Source: Gemmatimonadaceae bacterium
GTDB lineage: Bacteria; Gemmatimonadota; Gemmatimonadetes; Gemmatimonadales; Gemmatimonadaceae
Length of the DNA: 8,752 bases
Assembly (NCBI GenBank): GCA_025356185.1
Contig: JANXUN010000434.1
Coordinates: 1 to 8,752 of the forward strand
Direction: 5' to 3'
In this document: piece after piece, positions 1 through 6,694 of the stretch
Position numbering within the stretch: the first letter of the stretch is position 1
Layout of the letters: the number at the start of each line of letters is the position of its first letter
Position numbers and translations under genes: made by a program
Notes under the pieces: generated by a model
Told to the model about the DNA's origin: nothing
What the model saw: only the letters and a program-made list of their open reading frames with translations
The model's database searches: none

Positions 1-2
1 TC

Positions 3-605
3 GTTGCGGCGGAGCGCTATTGGGCAATTTTCGAACAGCTGCGCCGCGAACTCGGTTACGCCGACTACCTCGGTGCATTCCAGCGGTTCCGACTGGATCC
101 ACTGCACGATCCGCGTGTGCTGCTCGTGTCGGGGTATCTGCTGGATTACCCGTTCGCCGATCGCGTGTATGCGGGCGCCTTGGACGTACTCGCGCACTTC
201 GCCGCGCAGGGCCTCACTGTGATTTTTACCGACGGTGACGCCGTTTTTCAGCCGCGAAAGATTGATCGCGCAGGCATTCGTCAAAGAGTTGGAGACCGGG
301 TGTTGGTACACGTCCACAAGGAACAAGAGTTGGCGAGCGTCGAACGTCTGTATCCGGCCGTGCACTACGTGTTTGTCGACGACAAGCTGAGGTTGCTGAC
401 GGCGGTGAAAAAAATCTGGGGATCACGTGTAACCACAGTGTTTCCGCGACAAGGACATTACGCGCTCGACGCTGAAATCCTCGCTCACAATCCGCCGGCC
501 GACGTCACCGTTAACGCGATTGCAGAACTCCTGGACTTCGATGTGCGCGCATTGATTGACGCGGCCACGAGGAGCAATACGAATGTCGACGACCGCCAGC
601 GCTGA
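3..605 (+). CDS. HAD-family hydrolase, 3' part (5' end outside window)
   Basis: The frame is open from the first complete codon (position 3) to TGA at 603-605, giving 200 visible residues; the start and the nucleophilic motif I Asp lie upstream of the window. HAD-like features are TDGD at visible residues 76-79 (motif II, Thr), the Lys in QPRK at residue 86 and VDDK at residues 125-128 (acidic motif IV). These belong to the HAD phosphatase/dehalogenase fold that hydrolyses phosphoester or similar bonds; the substrate cannot be told. A GTG at 117 could be mistaken for a start, but homologous-looking sequence continues before it (an amphipathic stretch, then QRFRLDPLHD), so the gene is best read as 5'-partial. 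Its 3' end overlaps the next gene by 23 bp, which implies co-transcription with the methyltransferase and aldolase. Family call is good; specific function is unknown. Confidence 0.8.
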   Translation, partial: VAAERYWAIFEQLRRELGYADYLGAFQRFRLDPLHDPRVLLVSGYLLDYPFADRVYAGALDVLAHFAAQGLTVIFTDGDAVFQPRKIDRAGIRQRVGDRVLVHVHKEQELASVERLYPAVHYVFVDDKLRLLTAVKKIWGSRVTTVFPRQGHYALDAEILAHNPPADVTVNAIAELLDFDVRALIDAATRSNTNVDDRQR

Positions 606-924
606 ATTCGTGCCAGCGTTGAGTGTTCGCTGGGAGAGCAAGCAGCGGACGACCGCGGAGTTGTTTCGGATACTCAAGCCCGGCGCAGAGTTACATATCG
701 CTGATTGGGGCAGTCCAACCAGCTTGATCATGCGCGCGTTGTTCGTGCCGATTCAACTGCTCGACGGTTTCAGGAAGACGCAGGATAATGTTGCCGGAAC
801 ACTGCTTCCGCTGTTCGAAGGCGCTGGGTTTCGCGACGTTGCTGTGCGGCGAACGTTTCGAACAATGTTTGGAACACTGGCGTTGATCCGCGCGATCAAA
901 CCGGCGGAACCACTCGTCACATGA
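583..924 (+). pseudogene. SAM-dependent methyltransferase with internal deletion of catalytic core
   Basis: The 113-residue frame starts at ATG 583, preceded by GAGGAG (569-574) with 8 nt spacing; an in-frame TTG at 556 has no such support. Residues 1-17 (ending EFVPALSVRW) look like the N-terminus of a class I methyltransferase, where a WLTPLYD-type helix would normally follow. Instead, from residue 18 it continues with ESKQRTTAELFRILKPG and HIADWG, which is the region after Rossmann strand 4-5, and then a normal C-terminal half (QLLDGF, GAGFRDV, FGTLALIRA). The glycine-rich SAM-binding motif (DxGxGxG) and roughly 110-120 residues are absent, while the frame is preserved across the junction near 634. 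Family members are usually over 200 residues. The stop overlaps the aldolase ATG (ATGA at 921-924), so the 3' end is original. Probably catalytically dead; the deletion size is estimated from memory of the family. Confidence 0.78.
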
Positions 925-1982
925 TTTTCAAGACGTCGGTGGCGAATCTGCAAAGCACCGTCAAGATTCTCATGACGCCCGGCCGGGGTATCCTCGCCGC
1001 CGACGAAAGCGAGACGACCATTGCCAAACGATTCGAAGGGTTGGCCATCGCCTGCACTGAGGAGAACCGACGGCGCTACCGCCAGCTGTTAATCACTGCG
1101 CCCACGCTGAATCATTTCATCAGTGGTGTGATTCTGTTCGACGAGACAATTCGGCAACGCTCGGACGACGGTCGACTCTTCGGAACGGTTGTGACGGAGT
1201 TGGGCATCGTACCGGGCATCAAGGTCGACTTAGGCGCGAAGCCGTTGGCAGGGTCGCTGGATGAACGCATCACTGAAGGGTTGGACGGCCTTCGCGAACG
1301 GTTGCAGGAATACCGCTCACTCGGCGCGCGTTTCGCCAAGTGGCGCGCCGTCATCACGATTGGAGAAAAGATCCCAACCGCGTATTGTCTCGAAGCCAAC
1401 GCACATGCGTTGGCGCGGTATGCGGCGCTCTGTCAGGAAGCGGAACTGGTCCCGATTGTCGAACCAGAAGTACTGATGGACGGCGCGCATTCGTTGGAGC
1501 GCGCGTTCGAAGTCACGCAAGCAACACTCGAATCGGTATTCGCCGCCCTGCGGTCGCAACGGGTTGTCCTGGAACACATGCTGCTCAAGCCCAACATGGT
1601 GCTGGCGGGCGCAGACTCTCCGCAACGACCGGGCGTGCAAGACGTTGCAGAGGCGACGGTGCGATGCCTGCGTCGAACGGTACCACCTGCAGTACCAGGT
1701 ATTGTTTTCCTCTCCGGCGGCCAGGCGCCACAATTGGCTACTGCACATTTGAATGCGATGAACCTGTTGAACGAGCGACTCTCGTGGCCGCTCAGTTTTT
1801 CGTTCGCGCGCGCGTTGCAGGAACCCGCGCTGGAAAAGTGGCGCGGCGATCCGAACAACGTGACTGCAGCGCAACAACTATTTCTGCACCGCGCCCGCTG
1901 CAACAGTGCCGCCAGCGAAGGCCGCTACACCACTGCATTGGAAAACGAACCGAGTGTGCAATCGGTATCAGCGGTAAAATGA
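921..1982 (+). CDS. Class I fructose-bisphosphate aldolase
   Basis: This 353-residue cytosolic enzyme of glycolysis/gluconeogenesis cleaves fructose-1,6-bisphosphate to dihydroxyacetone phosphate and glyceraldehyde-3-phosphate through a Schiff base. It matches the eukaryote-like class I family along its length. Visible active-site elements are the Asp in GILAADES (D28), Lys in AKWR (K140), the Glu pair in VEPEV (E181/E183), the Schiff-base Lys in LLKPNMV (K223), the phosphate loop FLSGGQ (residues 263-268) and Arg in FARALQ (R297). These correspond to rabbit D33, K146, E187, K229, S271 and R303. The segment after SGGQ reads APQLAT where SEEEAT-like sequence is usual, a mild variation. The start is fixed by the 4-bp ATGA overlap with the methyltransferase, and the stop overlaps the next ATG (1979-1982). 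It appears to be the only fully intact complete gene in the plus-strand run. Confidence 0.95.
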   Translation: MIFKTSVANLQSTVKILMTPGRGILAADESETTIAKRFEGLAIACTEENRRRYRQLLITAPTLNHFISGVILFDETIRQRSDDGRLFGTVVTELGIVPGIKVDLGAKPLAGSLDERITEGLDGLRERLQEYRSLGARFAKWRAVITIGEKIPTAYCLEANAHALARYAALCQEAELVPIVEPEVLMDGAHSLERAFEVTQATLESVFAALRSQRVVLEHMLLKPNMVLAGADSPQRPGVQDVAEATVRCLRRTVPPAVPGIVFLSGGQAPQLATAHLNAMNLLNERLSWPLSFSFARALQEPALEKWRGDPNNVTAAQQLFLHRARCNSAASEGRYTTALENEPSVQSVSAVK

Positions 1983-2179
1983 CTGCATTAACCACCGCAG
2001 GCGCTGTGCAGCCCGTTCATTCGCTGGCGGGAAAGGCGGCACCAGATGCGCTGTTGGTGAACGTGCCGAATTTGATTTGCTTACTTTGCGCGTCTGCTTT
2101 ACACGCGGTAAAGTCTGCACAAATGACCGTGATGTCTGGCTGCTCGCCCGGGGCCACGCCACAATTCCCCGCCGTGTAA
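1979..2179 (+). pseudogene. pgm: Phosphoglucomutase N-terminal remnant
   Basis: ATG 1979 overlaps the aldolase stop (ATGA), so translation is probably coupled; no strong ribosome binding site is seen. Residues 15-32 (SLAGKAAPDALLVNVPNL) match the N-terminus of alpha-D-glucose-phosphate-specific phosphoglucomutase (AGxxAP...LVNVxxL, normally followed by a Tyr-rich helix and TSGHRG). After residue 32-33 (near 2075) similarity stops and the frame runs through unrelated sequence to TAA at 2177-2179. The catalytic Ser loop, metal site and sugar-binding domains are missing, about 510 of roughly 545 residues, and no C-terminal remnant was found downstream. The tail of this frame overlaps the promoter/operator of the following DUF4198 pseudogene. 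The glycolytic aldolase neighbour supports the assignment. Recognition rests on a short motif, hence moderate confidence. Confidence 0.6.
2086..2114 (+). promoter_or_regulatory. Inverted-repeat operator over putative promoter of DUF4198 pseudogene
   Basis: CTTTAC-ACGCG-GTAAAG at 2097-2113 is a perfect 6-bp inverted repeat with a 5-bp spacer. A possible -10 (TAAAGT, 2109-2114) overlaps the right half, and a weak -35 (TTGCGC, 2086-2091) lies 17 bp upstream. The repeat is one of three similar sites in the window (others at 6595-6611 and 8195-8211), each upstream of a secreted or envelope protein gene. The site survives although the gene behind it is broken. The promoter boxes are inferred and weak; the palindrome itself is seen directly. 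Confidence 0.6.
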
Positions 2180-2191
2180 CGAGATGGAGAG

Positions 2192-2830
2192 ATGAACGTG
2201 GGGCGTACGCAAAAATCATCCGGTCGCGCCTCAGCACGCTGCGGCGAGCACCTTTTATCGTCGCCTCTCTGATCATGGTGGTTTGCGGCGCCACATTGGC
2301 CGCGCACGACTTTTGGCTCGTTCCCGACGCCTTCGCAGTCACGCCCGGCGAACGTGTTGCGCTGCGCGGCCAGACGTCAAGCCTGTTTCCCACCAGCTTG
2401 TCTGCAGTGACACCCGATCGCATCGTCGAAGCGCGGGTCGTAACAGCCAGCAGTTCAGTGCAACTGCAGAATGTGTCGGTGCTCGGTTTGTCGCTGCGCC
2501 TTTCCCATCAGGAATCCAGTGTTGGCCAGCATCTCATTGGCGTGCAGCTCGCTCCGCGCAACGTTCGTGAGACGCCCGCAAGTTTCAGCAGATATCTCGA
2601 TCTCGAAGGCGCACCGGAAGCGCGTATCGCGCGCATTTGATCGCACGTGGGGTCATCCACTGGAGTTCGTACCGCTTTCCGATCCGTCTACGCTGCGAGT
2701 GGGCGACACTCTCCGCGTGCGGCTGCTGCTGATGGGGAAACTTGCGCCGATCGTTCCGGCAACCAAAGGTTCGGGTGCCGATTGGCACATGCACTGGGCG
2801 ACCTTCGTATTCGCTGTTTCAAAACGCTGA
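2192..2830 (+). pseudogene. DUF4198 family protein, decayed copy
   Basis: This is a broken paralogue of the intact DUF4198 gene at 7263-8132. A start at ATG 2192 (after GATGGAGAG) gives MNVGRTQK, then must shift at the A5 tract 2211-2215 (one A short) to enter the frame carrying a hydrophobic export signal, LAAHDFWLVPD and VRETPASF. That frame ends at TGA 2638-2640. The family continues in the +1 frame from about 2636 with RTWGHPLEFVPLSDP and LRVGDTLRVRLL. A second jump near 2745-2775 leads straight to ADWHMHWATFVFAVSKR and the TGA at 2828-2830, matching the C-terminus of the intact copy (DWDVSRTTYVFNVVAR). Relative to that copy roughly 35-40 residues are lost at the first junction and about 65 at the second. 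DUF4198 proteins are periplasmic beta-rich proteins related to the NikM component of metal uptake. Almost certainly non-functional. Confidence 0.82.
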
Positions 2831-2933
2831 CGCTCAGCTGTGGCGCAAACTTCTGGCACGGGAATTATTCAAACGCTGAACGACGCGGCTGCCGCGGAGA
2901 CTCGTGCGAGAAATCGACCACGAACAGCAGCTT

Positions 2934-5267
2934 TCACAGCTTGATCCGACGCAGCCGCAACGCATTGCTGATAACCGAAACAGAACTCAAGCTCATGGCG
3001 GCTCCCGCAATAATGGGGCTCAGCAACCATCCAAAAATCGGATAAAGCGCTCCCGCCGCGAGCGGAACGCCCAGTGCGTTGTAGACAAACGCAAAAAACA
3101 AGTTCTGCCGAATATTCTTCATTGTGCCGCGACTGAGGCGAATCGCCTTCGCGATGCCGCGCAAATCGCCGCGTACCAGTGTGATTCCGGCGCTCTGCAT
3201 CGCAACATCCGTTCCCGTGCCCATCGCAATACCGACTTCGGCTTCGCTCAACGCTGGTGCGTCATTAATACCGTCACCGGCCATCGCCACGTGTTTTCCG
3301 TCCGCTCGCAATTGTTTGATATGCGCGACCTTGCCAGCCGGCTCGATTTCTGCCTCGACCGCATCGAGTCCAAGCTGCGCAGCGACGGCGGCGGCAGTGC
3401 GCCGGTTATCGCCCGTAAGCATGACCAGCTTGAGCCCAAGCGCATGAAGTTCGCGAATCGCCTCGGGTGTGGTGGCTTTGATCGGATCCGCAACTGCGAC
3501 AATTCCAGCCGGCTTATCATCGATCGCCACGAACATGACGGTCTGCCCGGCTTCCTGCAGTTTCACCGCGGACGCCTCAAGCGACTCCAAACCAATAACG
3601 CCTTCACCCCGTAGAAAATCCGGCTTTCCAATCATCACACGGTGCCCTCCGATCACTCCAAAGACGCCGCCGGCTGTAACGGAACGAAAGTCGGAGACCG
3701 GTGAGAAGATCACGTTCCGATCCTTTGCTCCCTGCACGATCGCGGCGGCAAGCGGGTGTTCACTGTTTTGCTCCAATGACGCGACAAGCCCCAAAAACTC
3801 CTGTGTGTCAATCCCGCCAACTGGTGTGACAACCATCAACTTGGGTTTGCCTTCAGTCAACGTGCCCGTCTTGTCAATCACCAACGTGTTGACCTTTTCC
3901 AATCGTTCCAGCGCCTCTGCATTTTTCACAAGCACGCCTTCCTGCGCACCGCGTCCGATGCCAACCATGATGGACATTGGAGTAGCCAATCCCAATGCGC
4001 ACGGACAGGCGATGATGAGCACTGCGACGGCGTTCACGATGGCGTGTGCCAATCGAGGCTCAGGACCCAGCCACATCCACATGACAAAAGTCAGCAGCGC
4101 GACGGCCAGCACAACCGGCACGAAAATGCTTGCGACTTTGTCTACTAAACCTTGAATTGGCGCGCGGCTTCGCTGCGCTTCGGCCACCATGTTCACAATC
4201 TGCCCGAGCAACGTATCGCTTCCCACTCGCTCGGCGCGCATCACGAAACTGCCAGTGCCGTTCACTGTTCCGCCAGTCACTTTGTCGCCCACATTTTTTT
4301 CGACCGGAATGGACTCTCCGGTAATCATCGACTCTTCCACGCTTGAATGGCCTTCAGTCAAGGTGCCATCGACCGGCACCTTATCGCCGGGCACGACGCG
4401 CAAGAAATCGCCAACTGTGACTTCGTCAAGCGCGACATCGTGATCGCCATCTGATGTCACGCGCCGCGCCGTCGGTGGTGCAAGGTTCAGTAACGCCTTG
4501 ATCGCGCTGCCGGTCCGGCTGCGCGCACGGAGTTCGAGCACCTGGCCCAGCAGTACGAGTACGACGATGACGGCGGCCGCTTCGAAGTAGACGTCGACCC
4601 GCCCCTCATGCAGCATCGACGGCGGAAAGATTCCGGGCACCAGCATCGCGACGGTGCTGAACGCGAAGGCTGCTCCGACACCAATGGCAATCAGCGTGAA
4701 CATGTTGAGTTGGCGCGTAATAATGGAGCGCCAACCACGTTGAAAGAACGTCCATCCTGCCCACCAAACGACAGGCGTTGTCAGGGCGAATTGTATCCAG
4801 CGCGACGCGTCACTCATCACCCACGACTGTCTCGCCAGAGCCGGCACCGCGTGTGCCATTGCCAGCAGGAGTACGGGCGCCGATAACACAGCGCCGATCC
4901 AGAATCGCCGCGTCATGTAACGCAGTTCAGAGTCGTCTTCGGCAGCATCGCTGCCCGAGACTGTCTTCAACTCGAGCGCCATGCCGCAAATCGGACAATC
5001 GCCCGGATGGTCCTGCTGCACTTCGGGGTGCATAGGACACGTGTAAATGCGTTGCTTCTCAGATTTCCATGCCGGGTTTCGTTCCAACGCCATACCGCAT
5101 TTTGGACAATCACCCGGTATAGCCGACTGAACACCCGCGCACATTGGACAAAAATATTTCGCGGCCGCAGACGGTGCTACGGCGTCGGGCGCAAGGTCGC
5201 CGGCGCGCTGACTGTCACCAACGGTGGTATCGGTTTCAGTAGCGGCCGGTGGCCCAACGTGTTTCAC
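2934..5267 (-). CDS. copA: Cu+-exporting P1B-type ATPase with two HMBD domains
   Basis: This 777-residue inner-membrane pump uses ATP to move Cu+ (or Ag+) out of the cytoplasm. Two N-terminal heavy-metal-binding domains of the CPM...PGDCPxCGMAL type lie at residues 38-61 (C40, C43, C54, C57) and 75-98 (C77, H80, C91, C94). Hydrophobic helices follow at about 121-145, 157-175, 187-211 and 226-245. Then come the actuator loop with TGES (316-319), the CPC ion site (421-423), phosphorylation motif DKTGT (465-469), HP (504-505), TGDN (618-621) and GDGINDAP (664-671). The last helices carry YN (729-730) and MxxSS (758-762), which mark Cu+ specificity (P1B-1). There is no classical MxCxxC HMA domain. 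The GTG start at 5267 overlaps the YHS gene stop (GTGA) and lacks a strong ribosome site, which suggests coupling. Length is normal. It converges with the plus-strand pseudogene. Confidence 0.96.
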   Translation of the reverse strand: MKHVGPPAATETDTTVGDSQRAGDLAPDAVAPSAAAKYFCPMCAGVQSAIPGDCPKCGMALERNPAWKSEKQRIYTCPMHPEVQQDHPGDCPICGMALELKTVSGSDAAEDDSELRYMTRRFWIGAVLSAPVLLLAMAHAVPALARQSWVMSDASRWIQFALTTPVVWWAGWTFFQRGWRSIITRQLNMFTLIAIGVGAAFAFSTVAMLVPGIFPPSMLHEGRVDVYFEAAAVIVVLVLLGQVLELRARSRTGSAIKALLNLAPPTARRVTSDGDHDVALDEVTVGDFLRVVPGDKVPVDGTLTEGHSSVEESMITGESIPVEKNVGDKVTGGTVNGTGSFVMRAERVGSDTLLGQIVNMVAEAQRSRAPIQGLVDKVASIFVPVVLAVALLTFVMWMWLGPEPRLAHAIVNAVAVLIIACPCALGLATPMSIMVGIGRGAQEGVLVKNAEALERLEKVNTLVIDKTGTLTEGKPKLMVVTPVGGIDTQEFLGLVASLEQNSEHPLAAAIVQGAKDRNVIFSPVSDFRSVTAGGVFGVIGGHRVMIGKPDFLRGEGVIGLESLEASAVKLQEAGQTVMFVAIDDKPAGIVAVADPIKATTPEAIRELHALGLKLVMLTGDNRRTAAAVAAQLGLDAVEAEIEPAGKVAHIKQLRADGKHVAMAGDGINDAPALSEAEVGIAMGTGTDVAMQSAGITLVRGDLRGIAKAIRLSRGTMKNIRQNLFFAFVYNALGVPLAAGALYPIFGWLLSPIIAGAAMSLSSVSVISNALRLRRIKL

Positions 5268-5428
5268 GCCGACTTGCCCGCGTATTTTTCTGGATCGTTG
5301 TCAAACTTTGTTTTGCACGACGCGCTGCAAAAATAGTACGTGTGTCCTTTGTAATCGGCGTGTCCGGCCGCCTTCGACGGTTCAATGATCATGCCGCAGA
5401 CTGGGTCTTTCACGGATGTTGCGCTCAT
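5264..5428 (-). CDS. Small YHS-domain metal-binding protein
   Basis: This 54-residue protein starts at ATG 5428 after GAGGA (5442-5438, 9 nt spacing). It is essentially one YHS domain: KDPVCGMIIEPSKA (residues 7-20), a GHTYYFCSASCKTKF stretch (28-42) and DPEKYAG. The cysteines C11, C34 and C38 are the expected metal ligands. In many bacteria this domain is fused to the N-terminus of the copper ATPase; here it is a separate frame whose TGA (5264-5266) overlaps the ATPase GTG start. It probably binds Cu+ in the cytoplasm and hands it to, or senses it for, the pump. It could also be the N-terminal domain of a former fusion split by a frameshift, since the ATPase frame stays open for a short distance upstream of its GTG. 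Confidence 0.9.
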   Translation of the reverse strand: MSATSVKDPVCGMIIEPSKAAGHADYKGHTYYFCSASCKTKFDNDPEKYAGKSA

Positions 5429-5534
5429 TGCGATGAATCCTCGACGTCTACATGGTTGATCGTTGCGTTGTTCCCACGACGTTGCTGCTTACGTTTCCCT
5501 CTGCCCGTTGTTCCTGGATCTTCGTTCTCGCTGC

Positions 5535-5550
5535 CACCAACCGGTTGGTG
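5535..5550. promoter_or_regulatory. 16-bp perfect palindrome upstream of YHS-ATPase genes
   Basis: CACCAACCGGTTGGTG reads the same on both strands with no spacer. It lies in the 152-bp gap between the Met-rich protein stop (5581) and the YHS start (5428), about 106 bp before the latter. It has no loop and no T tract, so it is not a typical terminator. It does not resemble the CTTTAC-N5-GTAAA sites, nor, as far as I can judge, standard CueR or CsoR operators. A repressor or activator site for the ATPase transcript is the likeliest role. No convincing sigma-70 boxes were found in this gap. Confidence 0.4.
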
Positions 5551-5580
5551 TCGTTGGGTTCGTGCTTTCTGCAGTCGCAC

Positions 5581-6543
5581 TCACGCCGGCGGCTTCTTCA
5601 TGCCCGGCATTGTGCTGTGATCCATACCGGGCATCGGCGACATGGCTGGTGCCTTTGCAGGCGCTTTGACAACCGGTTTCGCAGGCGCAGTCACCGTCGA
5701 TTTTTTCGGCGGGGTGGCCGTCGACCGTTTCACACCAGCCGCTGGTGTATTTCTCATGCCCGACATCGTGGTTGTAAGACTCGTGCCTGCCGGCGCCACG
5801 CCCATCCCCGACAACTGTTCCATCAAGCGGTGTAGGGTGGGATCAGTCATCACGCGTTCGCGAATCACGGGATCTTCCATCATGCGTTGCTGGATTGATA
5901 GCAATATCGCGGACGCGCTGTCGGACATTTTCGCGCTCGTCGCAGCAGCTGACGGCATTGCGGAATCTTTCATGCCAGAGTGGTCCATTCCCGCCATGCC
6001 CGAGTCCATTCCGGCCATCCTGGAGTGATCCATTCCTGGCATCTTGGAGTGATCCATCCCAGCCATCCTGGACTCGCCAACGGCAGGACCGGATGACAGA
6101 GAACCACAAGCAATGCGTTCTGCAGCGACATCCGACGAAGCGTACACTGCGATGTGAAATGCGTCGCTCAGGTTAAGTGGACCGCTGAGCGTTGCCGAGG
6201 CGGTCCCGTTTCCCTTTGCATCCGCGGTGATGGCGCTGTAACCGGACGTCGCACCAACAATGGACCCATCAGTACTGCATGCTCCGGAGCGAACCGACCA
6301 CATGCGCATACTTCCAGGCGTGTCGCCGCTCCACACCAACTGTACCGCTTTGCCGTTGAGTGTCGCGGAACCAGACGCCGAGCGCGAACCCAAGGTGCCA
6401 CTCAAGACCGTTGTGACCAGTCCGGACTGCGCCGGCATGGCCATCCCCGCGTGATTTGTGGTCGCGGGCAGGGTCTGCGCCTCCGCAAGTGTACTGATGG
6501 CGGATGCCAAAAACAGACCGGTTGTAATTGTGATTTTGCGCAC
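5581..6543 (-). CDS. Secreted CHRD-like protein with Met/Asp/His copper-binding repeats
   Basis: This 320-residue exported protein begins with GTG 6543 after AAGGA (6552-6548, short spacing). MRK plus a hydrophobic core and a likely cut after AEA (residue 22) form a Sec signal. Mature order: a NHAGMAM metal motif (30-36); a beta-rich domain at about 42-150 resembling CHRD, with two Cys (C89, C146) that could pair; a repeat block at 160-197 with several GMDHS units; a short helical segment at about 205-246 (QQRMMEDPVIRERV...LMEQL); a Lys/Pro/Ala/Thr linker at about 265-300; and a second copper-type motif at 301-315 (SPMPGMDHSTMPGM). The Met/His/Asp repeats resemble periplasmic copper-binding proteins such as the Met-rich parts of CopA/PcoA. 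The role is probably copper binding or storage in the envelope. It has its own upstream operator. The exact family of the beta domain is uncertain. Confidence 0.82.
   Translation of the reverse strand: MRKITITTGLFLASAISTLAEAQTLPATTNHAGMAMPAQSGLVTTVLSGTLGSRSASGSATLNGKAVQLVWSGDTPGSMRMWSVRSGACSTDGSIVGATSGYSAITADAKGNGTASATLSGPLNLSDAFHIAVYASSDVAAERIACGSLSSGPAVGESRMAGMDHSKMPGMDHSRMAGMDSGMAGMDHSGMKDSAMPSAAATSAKMSDSASAILLSIQQRMMEDPVIRERVMTDPTLHRLMEQLSGMGVAPAGTSLTTTMSGMRNTPAAGVKRSTATPPKKSTVTAPAKPVVKAPAKAPAMSPMPGMDHSTMPGMKKPPA
5953..6066 (-). repeat. Degenerate tandem repeat coding for MAGMDHS-type units
   Basis: Inside the Met-rich gene a block encoding residues 160-197 is built from imperfect units of about 24-30 bp. 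They specify AGMDHSK, PGMDHSR, AGMDSG and AGMDHSG with varied third codon positions. The unit sequence differs between copies at synonymous sites, so the array is kept for its protein rather than being a recent slippage product. A related single unit recurs near the C-terminus (about 5599-5643). Confidence 0.7.
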
Positions 6544-6593
6544 GGGTTCCTTATACAGCGGGTTGGCGGACTGAACCGAACTTCATGGCTCAG

Positions 6594-6622
6594 ATTTTAC
6601 ACCACGTAAAGGTAAAGGTCAC
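6594..6622 (-). promoter_or_regulatory. Inverted-repeat operator and promoter of the Met-rich protein gene
   Basis: Read on the minus strand, CTTTAC-GTGGT-GTAAAA occupies 6611-6595 and contains the perfect repeat TTTAC-N5-GTAAA (6610-6596). A good -10 (TAAAAT, 6599-6594) overlaps the downstream half, and a -35-like GTGACC (6622-6617) sits 17 bp upstream. An extra CTTTAC half-site directly precedes the palindrome, giving CTTTACCTTTAC. A bound protein would cover the promoter, the arrangement expected of a repressor. The distance to the GTG start is about 50 nt. Confidence 0.65.
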
Positions 6623-6694
6623 TCAAGCGCGAACAAATCGCGATCGCGCCGGGAACGATAAAGCACCAGAGCCATTATGAGCTGTCACTCGATG

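Noticed and set aside
1340..1978. Long plus-strand frame running antiphase through the aldolase gene
   Set aside because: It is Arg/Ala/Thr-rich with no motif and is a shadow of the aldolase; only its last part, from ATG 1979, is the real phosphoglucomutase remnant.
2826..2838. Hairpin GCTGA-CGC-TCAGC just after the DUF4198 pseudogene, as a terminator
   Set aside because: The stem is only five pairs and no T tract follows. The 103 bp between the convergent ends (2831-2933) otherwise show nothing I can name.
2817..2879. Short in-frame tail reading FQNADAQLWRKLLARELFKR then stop, downstream of the DUF4198 pseudogene, with a 9-bp repeat AAACGCTGA at 2822 and 2871
   Set aside because: It could be the C-terminus of another lost gene, but about 20 residues without a recognised motif are not enough to support it; a 9-bp repeat can occur by chance.
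3469..4155. Long plus-strand frame opposite the copper ATPase
   Set aside because: Ser/Thr/Pro-rich composition typical of the antisense of a membrane-pump gene; the minus strand carries all ATPase motifs.
6639..6648. CGCGATCGCG palindrome between the DUF305 and Met-rich genes
   Set aside because: A ten-base CG-rich palindrome is expected by chance at this composition, and it has no partner elsewhere in the window.
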